From assembly GCF_963678635.1 (NCBI RefSeq), contig NC_087066.1, forward strand, positions 26,017,986-26,081,985: 64,000 nucleotides of DNA. Reading direction: 5' to 3'. This document shows positions 35,696-47,146 of the stretch, in pieces. Under the pieces are notes generated by a model. That model searched no databases and was not told where the DNA came from. It saw nothing but the letters and a program-made list of their open reading frames with translations. Origin of the DNA: Symsagittifera roscoffensis (taxonomy: Eukaryota; Xenacoelomorpha; Acoela; Convolutidae). The translations under genes were made by a program, and so were the position numbers. Within the stretch, counting starts at the first letter, position 1, and every line of letters begins with the position of its first letter.

Positions 35696-36103
35696 TCAGC
35701 AGCAAATGCAAGGCAAGAGATACCCGTCCTCATCGGTCGAAGATACTCGATTTACAGATTTAGGGCGGTTTAGTACCAAAAATCACTACAGAATCGAGTA
35801 TAGCAAATCCTCATCAATTCTACTTCAATTTCTAAGACGATAGCTTGCAAACAGGCAAAGCGGACAAAATTACCGGACTTTTTTCACACGTTTTCACCAA
35901 ATGTAGGCCTAACTACGTCACCTTCAAGTTCAAGACAGATAACTCCTCCCCTGATTCTTCACCTACTAAAAAGACTACTGCAATTCAACAACAGACAGCC
36001 AACAGAAGAGCCGATAAGTTGTTCTATTCGGGTAGTTCACTACCGTCAAAACACTGCTGGAGATAGGAAAGCGAAGCTTCTGACCGAGAAACTGAGTCCC
36101 AGT

Positions 36104-37451
36104 TGGAACCTGATCTAAACTACATTTTATGATTGGATAAATTAGATATTTTACCACTGTAAAGTATTTAATATTAACCAATCATGATCCATCTGACTAA
36201 CAACCCACTTATTTGTAAGTGCTGAAATTACTTGTAATTTCAGCACCAGAGAGATTTGAATTTAACTTAGAAATTAGTTGGACTCTCCAAGAGGACTTCA
36301 GCAGCCGCAATAAACCAGTATACCCTAGATCTATTGAGCCTAGCAGAGACTAGTTAAACAACCTGAGACTAGATAGTATAAGAGTAAGATTAGGATCGGT
36401 ATTAGACTAAGAAGTTGCACGAATCTATCCGGCCGAAAATAAGATAGCGTGACGAGCAGACGGTGTACCCTATCCGAAATTACTCTATGAGTTAACCACT
36501 TCGGTCCTAACTCACAGTTTACATATTACCCTGGACCCTTAGGAGTTAATACCAGTATCCTCGGATGACAATATCATATGAGGACCTAAAACAAAACCTC
36601 AGTAGAGCTCAGTGGTTTTTCCAAACTTTCAAAGACAATCAAGCCCAGTCAAGTTTTCTCAGGGCCAAGATGACAAAATTACAAAATTTTGACAGTCTCT
36701 ACATTTTCTGGACAAATTTTCGGCAGAGGATATGAGTGGCACACCTTCGCCACGGAGTATTATACAAGTTTACCTGTAAAACTTCAAGAAAAACCTGAAA
36801 AGTTACTTATTTATTTGGCTCTTTTTCATCCCCCCCACCTGCAATTTTTATAACTAAAATTACTGTTCGCATTGTCCGATTGTCATGAAAATTGACATGC
36901 AAATAAATAAAGCCATGAAACATTTTTGCTCTTTATAATTAACCTTGTAAGACCACTCGTTAGACCCTAAAATTGACGCTCATTATTGTTACTCAAAAAA
37001 CTTTCTCATATTAATATTTGGAAGTTTTCACAAGAGGAGAAAATGCGACGGTTGCGTAACTTTACGTTGAAACTCAGAGCTATTCTACATCATTTATTGG
37101 ACAGAATTAAGGAGAGTTAATTGAAATGTCAAGTTCGGGACAGGTACCGAACTTAACACACTGTTGAATTGTACATCAGGTGTCACACGTAATTGGTTGA
37201 CAAATACAATTGCAGTTGATCATTCAATTATTCAATGAAGCATATCTATTGGTAAATTATTGGAACATTCTGCTTTCTACTAAATTCAATTTCTTTTTCT
37301 TTAGATTCAATAGTAGCTTAATATTTCACAGAAAATGAAAAACTGTCACAAAACTTGAAAAGTTTTTGTAGTGGCACCAAAATCCAAATTTTGCTGAAAA
37401 ATTTAGCTACTTTTAGCAGATAATAAAAAACTTTTGACAAAAAACTGGTTT
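36104..37451 (+). repeat. Element 2 5' LTR (~1348 bp)
   Basis: Begins TGGAACCTGATC. Identity with the 3' LTR runs through AAAAACTGGTTT. The LTR contains overlapping poly(A) signals AATAAATAAA at 36902-36911. The conserved end is not CA, so the exact terminus is uncertain by about a dozen bases (a GACA lies at 37436-37439). Confidence 0.85.
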
Positions 37452-38504
37452 ACTCTACATACGACAAAGTAGAAACTTACCATATAGTTATATGATAGTA
37501 CGGCAAAAGCCAACACAAACTTTTGTATTTAGAATTTTATTAGCAATGAATTTAGATTTTCATTTGCAAACATAAAATCTTGAATTCAACCTTCATAATC
37601 TTTTCAGGCGCTAAACAAAATTATTAATATACAATAACGATTGATAAAAAGATCTCAGATGGTTTTCCTAAATTCTGCAGTAATATAAAAAACATGTTTG
37701 AAAAATATTTATTGAAAAATCAAAACAAAAATTAGTAGCATGACAATAAACGGTTAGTAATCATAAATCATCCTGTTGTTCCAGCTTCATCAGCTAAACA
37801 TAACAGCATTCATAAGCTCACTAATATCATTGAAACACTAAATCTTTTCCTTAAACAAATTTAAACCATTTTAAACTTAAATTCACTTAATTTTAAAATC
37901 AGATCATCAAGGCTTATCCTTGGATCTTAATTCATTTTCTATTTAATTCAATTTAAAACTTGATCATCGAGGCCTATCCTTGGATCAAAAAGGACAATTT
38001 TGTTCTCCCCCATCCACTTAGCTAGTGTCTAACGACCTCAAACGTCGATTCACTATCCAACCCTTTCTAAAAACCCAGGACTAATAGAAATTTTTGAACA
38101 AAACTAACCATTCAAATTAGGATAAACAGTGAAGAAATTCGGTTATTCATCCTTCACTTGAACCCCTCCTCTTAACAAACCCAGGATAAATCTTAGACTT
38201 AGTAAGTTTAAAATAGTATCTAACGAACTACTCGCGTTCTAATTATACCTGAACCTTGTGGATCGATTTACTATTCTCCAACCCTTGAACACAATCACTA
38301 CCCCTAAGTAAGATTAAGTAAGTTAACACCTTAGCTTATATTAGCCACGAGAAAGTAAAAAACCATTCTTAGGAATCGATATACTTTTCTCTCCAACCCT
38401 GAATAGATAGACCCAGGTTAAGCTAACCAAAAAATCGTAAGGACTAACAGTTTAAGAAAATAGAAATCATCTAACAAACTTTTGCATCCGTCATCCTAAA
38501 CCTT
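37452..38504 (+). other. Element 2 5' leader, non-coding
   Basis: About 1.05 kb between the LTR and the first ORF. It holds two near-identical ~27-bp direct repeats (AGATCATCAAGGCTTATCCT at ~37902 and its GCCTATCC variant at ~37964) and AT-rich sequence. A primer-binding site starting TGGTTTACTC overlaps the LTR edge but could not be matched to a tRNA. Leaders this long usually hold packaging and splice-donor signals (inference). Confidence 0.5.
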
Positions 38505-38972
38505 ATGTCATTTAAAAATCTAGGAAACAAACAAACAATCGTTTTACATAATTGTGAAATAGATAATAAAAAATACGACCTTGTAATCACACCTCATACA
38601 CAAACAGTTGGATATATTAGAACAAAACGACAAACACTAAAAAGAAAAATAATAACCAAACAAAGACAAATAACACGAAAAAGATTTTCCAAAAATAGAA
38701 ACGCATTCTCAGAATCAGAAGCCAGCAGTTTAGACAAACTTTATAAATTAAAAGAATCAATAGATAAAAATTACCCCATTCACGATCAATTATAATTTTC
38801 TGACTCAGAAACAACTTCAAATTCATCAAAAAGAGGAAAAAGAAGAATAAAAAAGCAATATAAACACAAACCAGTTCACTTATATAATTGGAATCAACCA
38901 ATTAGACACATCGATAATTACATATTAACAGTCATTCAACGAAAAAATGAGCTCAACACACACTCCAGGTGA
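38505..38972 (+). pseudogene. Element 2 ORF A: small basic protein, one internal stop
   Basis: From ATG 38505 the frame runs 96 codons to TAA 38793-38795, then remains open in the same frame for 58 more codons to TGA 38970-38972, so the TAA is probably a disabling substitution. The middle is strongly basic (KRQTLKRKIITKQRQ, TRKRFSKNR), which suggests nucleic-acid binding or nuclear import. The later part is also basic (KRGKRRIKKQYKHK). The end overlaps the gag ATG (38947) by 26 bases. No homologue recognised. It occupies the place where most gypsy elements have only leader. Confidence 0.5.
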
Positions 38973-40218
38973 AGAAAGTCCAGATGATGACGATATCTAC
39001 CCCTTCCTCGTAGATTCACCCGATAATAGAGGACAACATGACTTTTGCAAAAATTTACTCTTAAATTTGTTTGAACCCGGAATCAGCCCATGTAAAGCAG
39101 AGTTCCCAGATGTAAGAATCAAAAGACAAATTATCGATCACTATCTGAAAGATATATGTAACTTAACACAACAATACGGAATCTACTCCATAGAATTCAG
39201 CTCACCAAACCAGAATCACAGCAAATATGTAATTCAAACAGACGACCTTGATTTAGAATTTTCGAAAGTATTCTCAGAATATATAAAAAGCATACAATAC
39301 CATAACTCACAAAGAGCAAACTCCATATTCACTAATGAAGTTTTTGCAATAATATATAGTTATATCTCGATATTAGAAAACGAAATCCCAATCCCAAATG
39401 TCTCCCCGACAGAAACATCTAAACATATAAGGGTACGACATGAAATCACACTACTTTCTAGTTTTCTAAATATAATTAAAGAAAATTTCACTAAAGATGA
39501 AGTTTCACCACATACAAAACATGATTTACAAAAAATTTTGGCATGGTTTATAATAGATTATTTCACACATAATATAGATTTAATTTCACAAGCAAGAAAA
39601 AATTTTAGACCTCAAAACTCAAACGACGATACCGCCATCACAGAACAATCAGACTATGTTTGGGACCCCGAATGGTCTCATTTTGCATTCATAAATTTCC
39701 CACAATCAATCTCAAGTCAAGCGATAAGTACAATATCTTATACAAGAGATTATGTAAGAGTAATACCATTAACCATTGATGCAACACCATTAAACTACAA
39801 TACATTTTTACCTGATACACGAAATAACAGTTTAAATTCGACCGCCATACATAATGAAAACCTTAATGGAACTAGAAACCTCACTCAACAAGATATTCAA
39901 ACACCATCACACTTCATAAATGAAGAAATTGTCCAAACAACAACTACACAACAAAGTATTTCACCGATACGTCCAAATTTAACAACACCAAGAAATACAA
40001 ACACTTCACTAGCACAGGTAACCTTACAATCAACCGTTAAACCTTCGGTTGCTCCAAAATATTCACAAATGGATTATCAAACATACAGACCCATGACAAT
40101 ACCGTCAAAAACACGCAGAACGTTCACAAGGAACAATTTTGCAGAACACAATTATAATTACACACATCCATCAAAACAAACTATCCCCCACAAAAAAATA
40201 ATAATAGTAATCTCATAA
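38947..40218 (+). CDS. Element 2 gag N-terminal extension (423 codons to a frameshift)
   Basis: Starts MSSTHTPGEESPDDDD and is acidic, then a mixed helical region (DICNLTQQYGIYSIEF, LAWFIIDYFTHNIDLI), then a Thr/Ser/Pro/Asn-rich tail. At an A-run near 40193-40199 the frame shifts. The next frame is open upstream of 40242 and continues into the capsid-like gag, so this is most simply the N-terminal part of one long gag polyprotein. An independent protein ending at 40218 is the alternative. No known domain was recognised in the first 300 residues. Confidence 0.55.
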   Translation: MSSTHTPGEESPDDDDIYPFLVDSPDNRGQHDFCKNLLLNLFEPGISPCKAEFPDVRIKRQIIDHYLKDICNLTQQYGIYSIEFSSPNQNHSKYVIQTDDLDLEFSKVFSEYIKSIQYHNSQRANSIFTNEVFAIIYSYISILENEIPIPNVSPTETSKHIRVRHEITLLSSFLNIIKENFTKDEVSPHTKHDLQKILAWFIIDYFTHNIDLISQARKNFRPQNSNDDTAITEQSDYVWDPEWSHFAFINFPQSISSQAISTISYTRDYVRVIPLTIDATPLNYNTFLPDTRNNSLNSTAIHNENLNGTRNLTQQDIQTPSHFINEEIVQTTTTQQSISPIRPNLTTPRNTNTSLAQVTLQSTVKPSVAPKYSQMDYQTYRPMTIPSKTRRTFTRNNFAEHNYNYTHPSKQTIPHKKIIIVIS

Positions 40219-42217
40219 GATCTCGATATTGGGATAACCCAATGGCAACAACCAATTCAGTAAATTTTCAAACTAATTCACATCCTCCACAGGATCATAG
40301 TGAAAATTACCCATTCTTTCAACAGAATAAAAATAAAAAACAAGCATCTCATCAAACGGATTACTTATCCTCAGATGATGATTATTTGCAACCAGATATA
40401 TTTGCACCATATACCCAAGAATATCGTGAACAAGGAATACAAAAACCACATACATATCATAGAATTTTTTCTCCACACCAGATAGATACACAAAATCAAC
40501 AACCAATACAAGCTTAAAACCCAATTAATACACAATCTTTTCAACCAATTCAGCCACAAAATCCAATGATTACACACTCGTATCAACCAACACAAATGCA
40601 AAATGAAATACCACTCCCATATTATCTTCAACAACACGAAATAACAAGAAATCAACTTTCAAATTTTTCACAAATGCCAAATGCAGCAGAATCATTACAA
40701 ATGACAATAAATCCATACCTTATGGGTGGATCATCAATAACGTCAAACAAACCCTTAATGGTTTTCACAGGAACAGATCCCGAATATTCTGTAGAAGATT
40801 ATTTAAATGCAGTAACAGCAAACTTAATTTTAAATATAGGACCTGAACCAATTAATACGCCACTACATCAAAACTGGATACATCGACGCACAGCGTTGAT
40901 ACAGACAACCTTAGACGGCGCAGCCCAAAAATGGTTTTCAGTATTGCCTATAGAAATAAAATCAAATTGGAAAAGGTTTACACAAGAATTTTCAAAAATG
41001 TTCGACTCCGAAAGAAACAAACAACAACAAAGAGTTTTATGTAATGAAATTCGCAGATTACCAAATGAAACCATCAAACAATTAGCAGTACGCATCGAAA
41101 CACTAGTTCGAAAAGCATATTCGTTAAATACACACGACTATAAAAACACAAAAATGACGAAATATTAACGATGACCTTAACACCTCAATTAAGAAAAATA
41201 GCAATAAAAAAGAGAGCATCCCATCCCTCCTCAATTCGAGAGCCCGATTTAGATTTTCGGAAACTAGTAGACAAACTAGAACAAGCGGAAATCACAATGA
41301 AACTTGAAGAAACACAAAATCAGAAGTTACAATACGTTAACCGAATTGAAACAAATTCCACAAATATAAACAATATACAGGAATCAGATACAGACCTCGT
41401 TGAAAAAATCACTGAAATACTCAACATCTATGAAAAACACCCAAACTGTAAAGGCAAACCATCTTTCAAAAAATGGTGTAATTATTGCCGATGATACGGA
41501 CATAGCATTTCTGAATGTAGACAAAAACAGCAAGACAATCAAAACAAACCTCAAAAATATAAAGAACCAAATAAATCATTCTATCAGTACACGAAGAAAG
41601 ATCAAAATCTACCAAACAAAAGTGTTTACAGTAACAACAGTTCAGGAAAACCACTCCCGAACAATACCAATTATACGAGAACTCAATCACCATATAACTC
41701 AAGTTATAGAGGAAGATCGCCAGAACGAAAACATACACAAAATTCGTTACAAAATCATTACAATAGACCAAATAGTCGAAATAACTACTCCAGATCCAAT
41801 TCAAATACAACACAATTTGTTTCTAGATCTAATTCCCAATCAAGGAATAAATACTATCCAAACAATCAGTCACGAAACTCATCATATAATAGAAATAGAA
41901 ACTACTCCAATAATCGAAATAGAAGTTATTCAAACAACCGAAATTAGTATTACCCGAACAATCGATCAAGAAATAACTCATATAACAGATCAAACGGTAA
42001 TTATCAAAACAGATCACGAAATAATTCACAAAATCGACACTCAAGTTATAATAATCGTTATAGAAATTATTCCCAATCACCACACAGAAATAGTAACCAT
42101 TATAATAATTCTAACAACCGCCACAGAAGTAGTACACCTAAACATCAAAGACATATTAATCAAGTACAATCAAATCCAGAAACAACATCAGACCCCCCTG
42201 TATTGATGATACAGTAG
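40200..42217 (+). pseudogene. Element 2 gag: capsid, zinc knuckle and RS/N-rich tail, broken
   Basis: Continues gag in frame 40242. A TAA at 40515-40517 is followed by the retrotransposon capsid region (40566-41165; FTGTDPEYSVEDYLNAV, DGAAQKWFSVLP, FSKMFDSERNKQQQRV), which would assemble the core. A one-base shift near 41160 moves to frame 41171. The knuckle C-x2-C-x4-H-x4-C lies at 41477-41518 and is cut by TGA 41492-41494. A long Arg/Ser/Asn/Tyr-rich tail follows (~41520-42180, TAG at 41945-41947), suited to binding RNA. Gag ends at TAG 42215-42217, overlapping pol. Confidence 0.8.
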
Positions 42218-44523
42218 ATGATACGCTACAACTAAATCAAATAAACTGTGGATCATCAGATTCAGAAAGTGATACAGAAAACACTCTCTCCATCAATATG
42301 ATAGCAGTCGAAAATGATTATGAACCTATTATATATGAACAACCTTTTTCATCAAATATAAATGAAAATCAATCAAAACTCCTTCGCAATTATTATATTG
42401 AACCCATTCATTCCACACAAACGACACAAGAAACTAATGAAATTAACACTACAAATCAATCCAATGAGAATGACAAAACAAAATGCTTGAATACAAACCA
42501 CATCTATCAAAATATACAAAAAGAACAACCTAAAGAAAAAATTTGGACAATACCATTTCTTTTAGAAAGTCCAAGAAACAAAGAATTTCAACCACCAGAT
42601 CTTGAAATTGATTTTTTAATTGATTCAGGAGCAGAATCAAACATAATAAACATTCCCACATGGAATGAAATAAAAACCTTACACCCAAAGCTAACACTTC
42701 TTGAAACTTCCAGTAAGCTAGCTACAGCACAAGGATCAACGTTGGTAAACTACGGAAAAATTCAATTATTTCTTCTCCCCACAAGAACAATAGAACAAAA
42801 TAAAATTTTAAATAAACCATTTAAACAAATATTTCATATCATTGGAATACCGTTTATCTCTAAATACATGCCAACAATCAACATCTTGAATAGTAAAATA
42901 CTAATCAAAGATAAATACACAAAAACAAAAGACACATCCCTAACATTTTTTCAAAGAATAAATAAACAACCACCATTCTTTTCAAAATTTTATCCAATAT
43001 ATAACCAACAAAGAAAACACCTGAAACCACTATCAGGAAACATATATAATTTTTCAATAAAACAAGTTCACCAATATGGCAAAAAACAAAACAAACAGCA
43101 ATTTTATATGTCAGATTTTGAATTTAAACCTATCCATAAATTTTTCGAAATCACAATCTCCTCCATAAAATATTTGAAAAACTCGAATTCAGACATTATT
43201 TCTTTACACGTATACAACAATACACCCTATCAAGTAACTTTACCTTTAGGACTTTTAGGCTATTGCGAAACCAACGCTACAATATCACCGATACACGAAA
43301 AAGCATACCGCGTAAATAATATACTCCAATTATTAGATATTTGTCAATCCACAATTCTTAATGAAGAATTATCCATAAATAATATAATAAGTAACGAAAA
43401 AAGAAATACGGATTACTTCACAAAAACCCCATATTTCAAACCTACATTCAACATAAGTAACTACACAGAGAATCAACAGAAATTTTTAACAATGTTTAAC
43501 TTCCAACATTCACAAATAACACAAGACGAATTTGATAGATTAGCCAAACAACTAATAAAATATTCATCAGTCTATGCAACATCCAAATTCGATGTTGGCA
43601 AAATCAGCTCATCACTACATCTCCCATTAAAACCTGACGCAGTTTTCAAAAAACAAAGAGCAAGTAAAGTACCAATTCACTTACACGATAAAGTAAACAG
43701 ATTACTCGATATTTTAGAACAATACAACATTATATCACCAGTCAATAAAGAAGAACAACCAAAAGGTAACACATTTATCAACCCTGTTATCATCCTAGCA
43801 AAAGGAGAATCATTAAAAATCGTTCTCGATGCTAGATACCTCAATTCACTAATAGACGAATCGAAATGCAATTGGCCTATTGAACCAATACAAGTTATTT
43901 TAACAAAAATAAACGGAAAATACTTTACAACCGCAGATATGAATAGTGCATACAATCAAATGCCACTAGATGAACAATCGCGACGCCTAACACAATTTGT
44001 TATTGGAAATCAGCAATATGAATTCAACCGCCTATTCTATGGAATATCCATGGGACCAGCAGCATTTTCAGCTTTTATGAGCAAAATTCTTAGACCAATA
44101 ATACTAAAGAAAAACGCAATCACCTATTTAGACGATGTTTTTATGCAATCACAGACTAAAGAAGAAATGTTCAATGTTTTAGAACAGTATCACAAAATAC
44201 TTCAAAACGAAAATTTGAAGGCCGCTCCCGATAAATCACACTTCTTTTTGACACGAGTTAAATTCTTAGGACATAATATCGAAAGAAAAACAATCACTCC
44301 ATTAAAATCACGCATTGATGCTATTCAAAAGCTCCAACCACCAACAAATAAAAAGAAAATTCAAGAAATCCTTGGAATGTTAAACTTTTTAAGCAAATAT
44401 GTCTATAAAATGCAATTATACCTAAGACCATTCTATAATATACTTAGACAACAAAATAATTTTGAATGGAATACAGAACATCAAGCACGATTTGAAGAAA
44501 TTAAGAAACTCTTAACTGAATAA
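42160..44523 (+). CDS. pol: Element 2 pol: protease and reverse transcriptase
   Basis: The frame is open from 42160 and has a first ATG at 42298. From that ATG, protease has D-S-G at residues 109-111 (42622) in FLIDSGAESNII. RT has TADMNSAYNQM with the first catalytic Asp at residue 547 and YLDD at residues 610-613 (44125-44136). FLGHNIERKTITPLKSRIDAI and LGMLNFLSKYVYKMQLYLRPF mark the thumb/connection. A ~250-residue stretch between protease and RT is longer than usual in gypsy elements. The frame ends at TAA 44521-44523 just before RNase H, which continues in the same frame, so the stop is probably a disabling change. Confidence 0.85.
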   Translation, partial: SSTIKSRNNIRPPCIDDTVDDTLQLNQINCGSSDSESDTENTLSINMIAVENDYEPIIYEQPFSSNINENQSKLLRNYYIEPIHSTQTTQETNEINTTNQSNENDKTKCLNTNHIYQNIQKEQPKEKIWTIPFLLESPRNKEFQPPDLEIDFLIDSGAESNIINIPTWNEIKTLHPKLTLLETSSKLATAQGSTLVNYGKIQLFLLPTRTIEQNKILNKPFKQIFHIIGIPFISKYMPTINILNSKILIKDKYTKTKDTSLTFFQRINKQPPFFSKFYPIYNQQRKHLKPLSGNIYNFSIKQVHQYGKKQNKQQFYMSDFEFKPIHKFFEITISSIKYLKNSNSDIISLHVYNNTPYQVTLPLGLLGYCETNATISPIHEKAYRVNNILQLLDICQSTILNEELSINNIISNEKRNTDYFTKTPYFKPTFNISNYTENQQKFLTMFNFQHSQITQDEFDRLAKQLIKYSSVYATSKFDVGKISSSLHLPLKPDAVFKKQRASKVPIHLHDKVNRLLDILEQYNIISPVNKEEQPKGNTFINPVIILAKGESLKIVLDARYLNSLIDESKCNWPIEPIQVILTKINGKYFTTADMNSAYNQMPLDEQSRRLTQFVIGNQQYEFNRLFYGISMGPAAFSAFMSKILRPIILKKNAITYLDDVFMQSQTKEEMFNVLEQYHKILQNENLKAAPDKSHFFLTRVKFLGHNIERKTITPLKSRIDAIQKLQPPTNKKKIQEILGMLNFLSKYVYKMQLYLRPFYNILRQQNNFEWNTEHQARFEEIKKLLTE
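42193..42199 (+). promoter_or_regulatory. Candidate -1 frameshift heptamer CCCCCCT
   Basis: Gag codons GAC CCC CCT place C-CCC-CCT in the X_XXY_YYZ register. The pol frame is -1 relative to gag and open from 42160, and the gag stop is at 42215. Slippage here would make gag-pol. The downstream structure was not tested. Confidence 0.45.
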
Positions 44524-45990
44524 ATTTCAAATACAATTCCAGATCCAAATCAACCATTCTATGCAATGTGCGATGCTTCGAATTTTGGCATCGGCGCAGC
44601 ATTATTACAATCACACAATGGTACAAACAAAATGAACCTTATATCAGCAAATTCTCGATTATTCACTCAAACAGAGTTACGACTCTCCACTCTAATGAGA
44701 GAATGTACAGCCATAATATATACACTAACAGAATATGAATTTCTGATACTTGGATCAAAACACCCAACAGTTCTGTTCACAGACCACAAACCAATCATCT
44801 TTCTTTTTACACAAAAATCCAATCCAAATCACCGAGTTTATAGATTTCAATTAATTCTAATGAAATTCCCAAACTTACATATAGTTTGGACAGCAGGAAA
44901 AAATCTTGCATTACCAGACACTTTAAGTCGAAATACGCCACCAGAATTACTTACACGAAAAACTACAGTTGAAATACCCAAAAATATAAAATTTTACCTT
45001 GCAGAAAACGAAACATCACCCCGAATAGAATGCAAGTATGCAGTAAAAACTGACGTTGAACAATCACAGATAAATAGTTTACAACATTTTCCACTTTATT
45101 TAGATTGCCAAAATAACCACTATGAAGTTGATCTACTTGGAACATCAACTTTTAAACCAATTCCATATTCACAATGGATAAAAAATAACACCCAACAAAA
45201 AAGAATAAAACAACACCCGCATAAAAAAGACCTTTTTCCACTAATTGAAAAAGAAAATCTAACTGATAAAATAAATTTATCAGGACCACAAACAAACGAT
45301 TCAAAATACACAATAAATCAAGTTTTTGACCTCCATGACCCACTTGATACAATTCCTTTATCTAAATTAGAAATTGAAAACATTTTTCTCCCTCCAACAG
45401 AAAAAATTACAATTTCAACCTTGAAACAATATCAAAATCTTGACCCAGTAATTAGACAACTAAAATCATGGCACAAATATAAAACTAAACCCGTCAAGGC
45501 AGATACAACTATTTTAGGAAATAAAACACTCCTCCGATACTTTCGAAAATTTAATAATACAACAATTAACGAAAACACAGACCTTTTAGAATATAAATTA
45601 AATGAGTCTACAGTTCCCTGTCTCCCTTTAAGTATGATTCTCATAGCTTTTAATATTTCACATACACAAAACATTAAAGGACACTCTGGATCAGAGAAAA
45701 CATATTCAAATTTCATACAAAACTTTTATTTCCCAAATGCACCAATTTGGATAAAAGTACTATGCAATGATTGTATAGTATGTCAACTAAATAAACCTTA
45801 TCCAAATCAAAAACAAATAGCACAAAAACAAGATTTTAAAGGACAAAGTTTGTACTTTAACCACCGTATCTCATTTGATACAAAAGGACCAATTTCACCC
45901 TCATCCGAAGGAAACTCCTACATTATGGTAATTGTTGATGCATTTACACATTACGTAGCACTTAACCCAGTACCACATTGTAACGCTTAA
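44524..45990 (+). CDS. pol: Element 2 pol: RNase H and first part of integrase
   Basis: Same frame as the RT. RNase H begins right after the stop: CDASNFGIGAAL (first Asp), LMRECTAI (Glu), LFTDHKPI (Asp) and LPDTLSRN (Asp). A ~200-residue linker follows. The integrase HHCC domain is at ~45660-45790 (HTQNIKGHSG; C-x2-C in CNDCIVCQLNKP). The core starts with ISFDTKGPI, giving the first catalytic Asp (~45875). TAA at 45988-45990 interrupts the core. It acts on RNA-DNA hybrids and then on chromosomal target DNA. Confidence 0.85.
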   Translation: MSNTIPDPNQPFYAMCDASNFGIGAALLQSHNGTNKMNLISANSRLFTQTELRLSTLMRECTAIIYTLTEYEFLILGSKHPTVLFTDHKPIIFLFTQKSNPNHRVYRFQLILMKFPNLHIVWTAGKNLALPDTLSRNTPPELLTRKTTVEIPKNIKFYLAENETSPRIECKYAVKTDVEQSQINSLQHFPLYLDCQNNHYEVDLLGTSTFKPIPYSQWIKNNTQQKRIKQHPHKKDLFPLIEKENLTDKINLSGPQTNDSKYTINQVFDLHDPLDTIPLSKLEIENIFLPPTEKITISTLKQYQNLDPVIRQLKSWHKYKTKPVKADTTILGNKTLLRYFRKFNNTTINENTDLLEYKLNESTVPCLPLSMILIAFNISHTQNIKGHSGSEKTYSNFIQNFYFPNAPIWIKVLCNDCIVCQLNKPYPNQKQIAQKQDFKGQSLYFNHRISFDTKGPISPSSEGNSYIMVIVDAFTHYVALNPVPHCNA

Positions 45991-47146
45991 TACGCTTACA
46001 CAACGCTTTATGAGCACTGGATAGCCAAATTTGGACTACCAGAAATTTTAGTTACAGACAACGGTACAGAATTCATAAATAATGAAATCATCACACTATG
46101 TCATTTATATAACATCAAACACATCTCACGCACCTTGGACAAACGGCTTAGTCGAAGGTATGAACCGTTCACTACAAGAATATCTTAGATGTATCATCAA
46201 TGGAAATGATACAAGATATACCGAATGGTCAGCAGATGTAAAACTATTTCCCTTAGCATATAATTCACAAATCACGACAACTCTAGGAATGTCACCATAT
46301 GAAATGGTTTTTAACCAAAAGCCACGCAAACCAATAATGTTTACAGCAAACTCTCATAAAAACGCACAAAGTTATTGTCAACCGAATAAAGACTCAATTT
46401 GTTATAACCTACCGTTACATACACACGATGAAGATCATTTCCATCACCCACAAATTCTTAAATTAGCCTCCGGTACACACACCGAATGGATTTTAAACAG
46501 AGATAAAAAACATAATGAAATTTACCAAAAAGTAACAAAAAAGTTGTTACAAAGGCGAAACATAAATGAACAATTAAATTCACGCTTTACACCAGCCTCC
46601 GATTTAAAAAATGGAACATTTGTTTTAATACCCAATTTTAACACTCAAAAAGGAATTTCTAAAAAATTACAACCCCTTCGTAAAGGACCATACCAAATAA
46701 TTGCAAAACCCACTGATGTCACATATAAAATCACCGACTCAGACCAAAAAGAAATCGTTCAACATCGAAATAACCTATTACCTTATTATCCAAAAGAATA
46801 CGCACTACGCGAACTAACTCAATTATATTCTTTTACAGGTTTAAAAGTTATTCAAAATAATCCACATATGGAAAATACAACAAAGGAACAAAATGATATT
46901 CACCTCGAAAACCAAAATACAAAATCAACTACAACGAAAAACAATACAAAAAAGCTAGATCAAAATACATCTCAAAAAGAAAGAAAAAACAAAAAAATAA
47001 TAGAAACCGTAATACCCCAAGAACAATACGACAAATCAGAACATAGAGAGTCATCACGACTTAGAAATCAACCACGTAAAAACTATAAAACATTCATTCC
47101 ACAATCTAAAATATTAAAGAAAGTCGAATTTCAAAAACAGCTTTAA
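45991..47146 (+). pseudogene. pol: Element 2 integrase: core end and GPY/F-type C-terminus
   Basis: After the stop the old frame is open to ~46120 and holds LVTDNGTEFINNEI (second catalytic Asp). A frameshift between ~46100 and 46135 moves into the frame open at 46082-47146, which has the catalytic Glu (WTNGLVEGMNRSLQEYL). The C-terminal SH3-like GPY/F module (LRKGPYQIIAKPTDVTYKI, HRNNLLPYYP) follows, then a Lys/Asn/Thr-rich tail. No chromodomain was seen. Confidence 0.8.

Noticed and set aside
41400-42206. 268-codon plus-strand ORF rich in Ile/Thr/His
   Set aside because: Shadow of the gag tail. The adjacent frame gives the zinc knuckle and an Arg/Ser/Asn-rich tail in register with gag.
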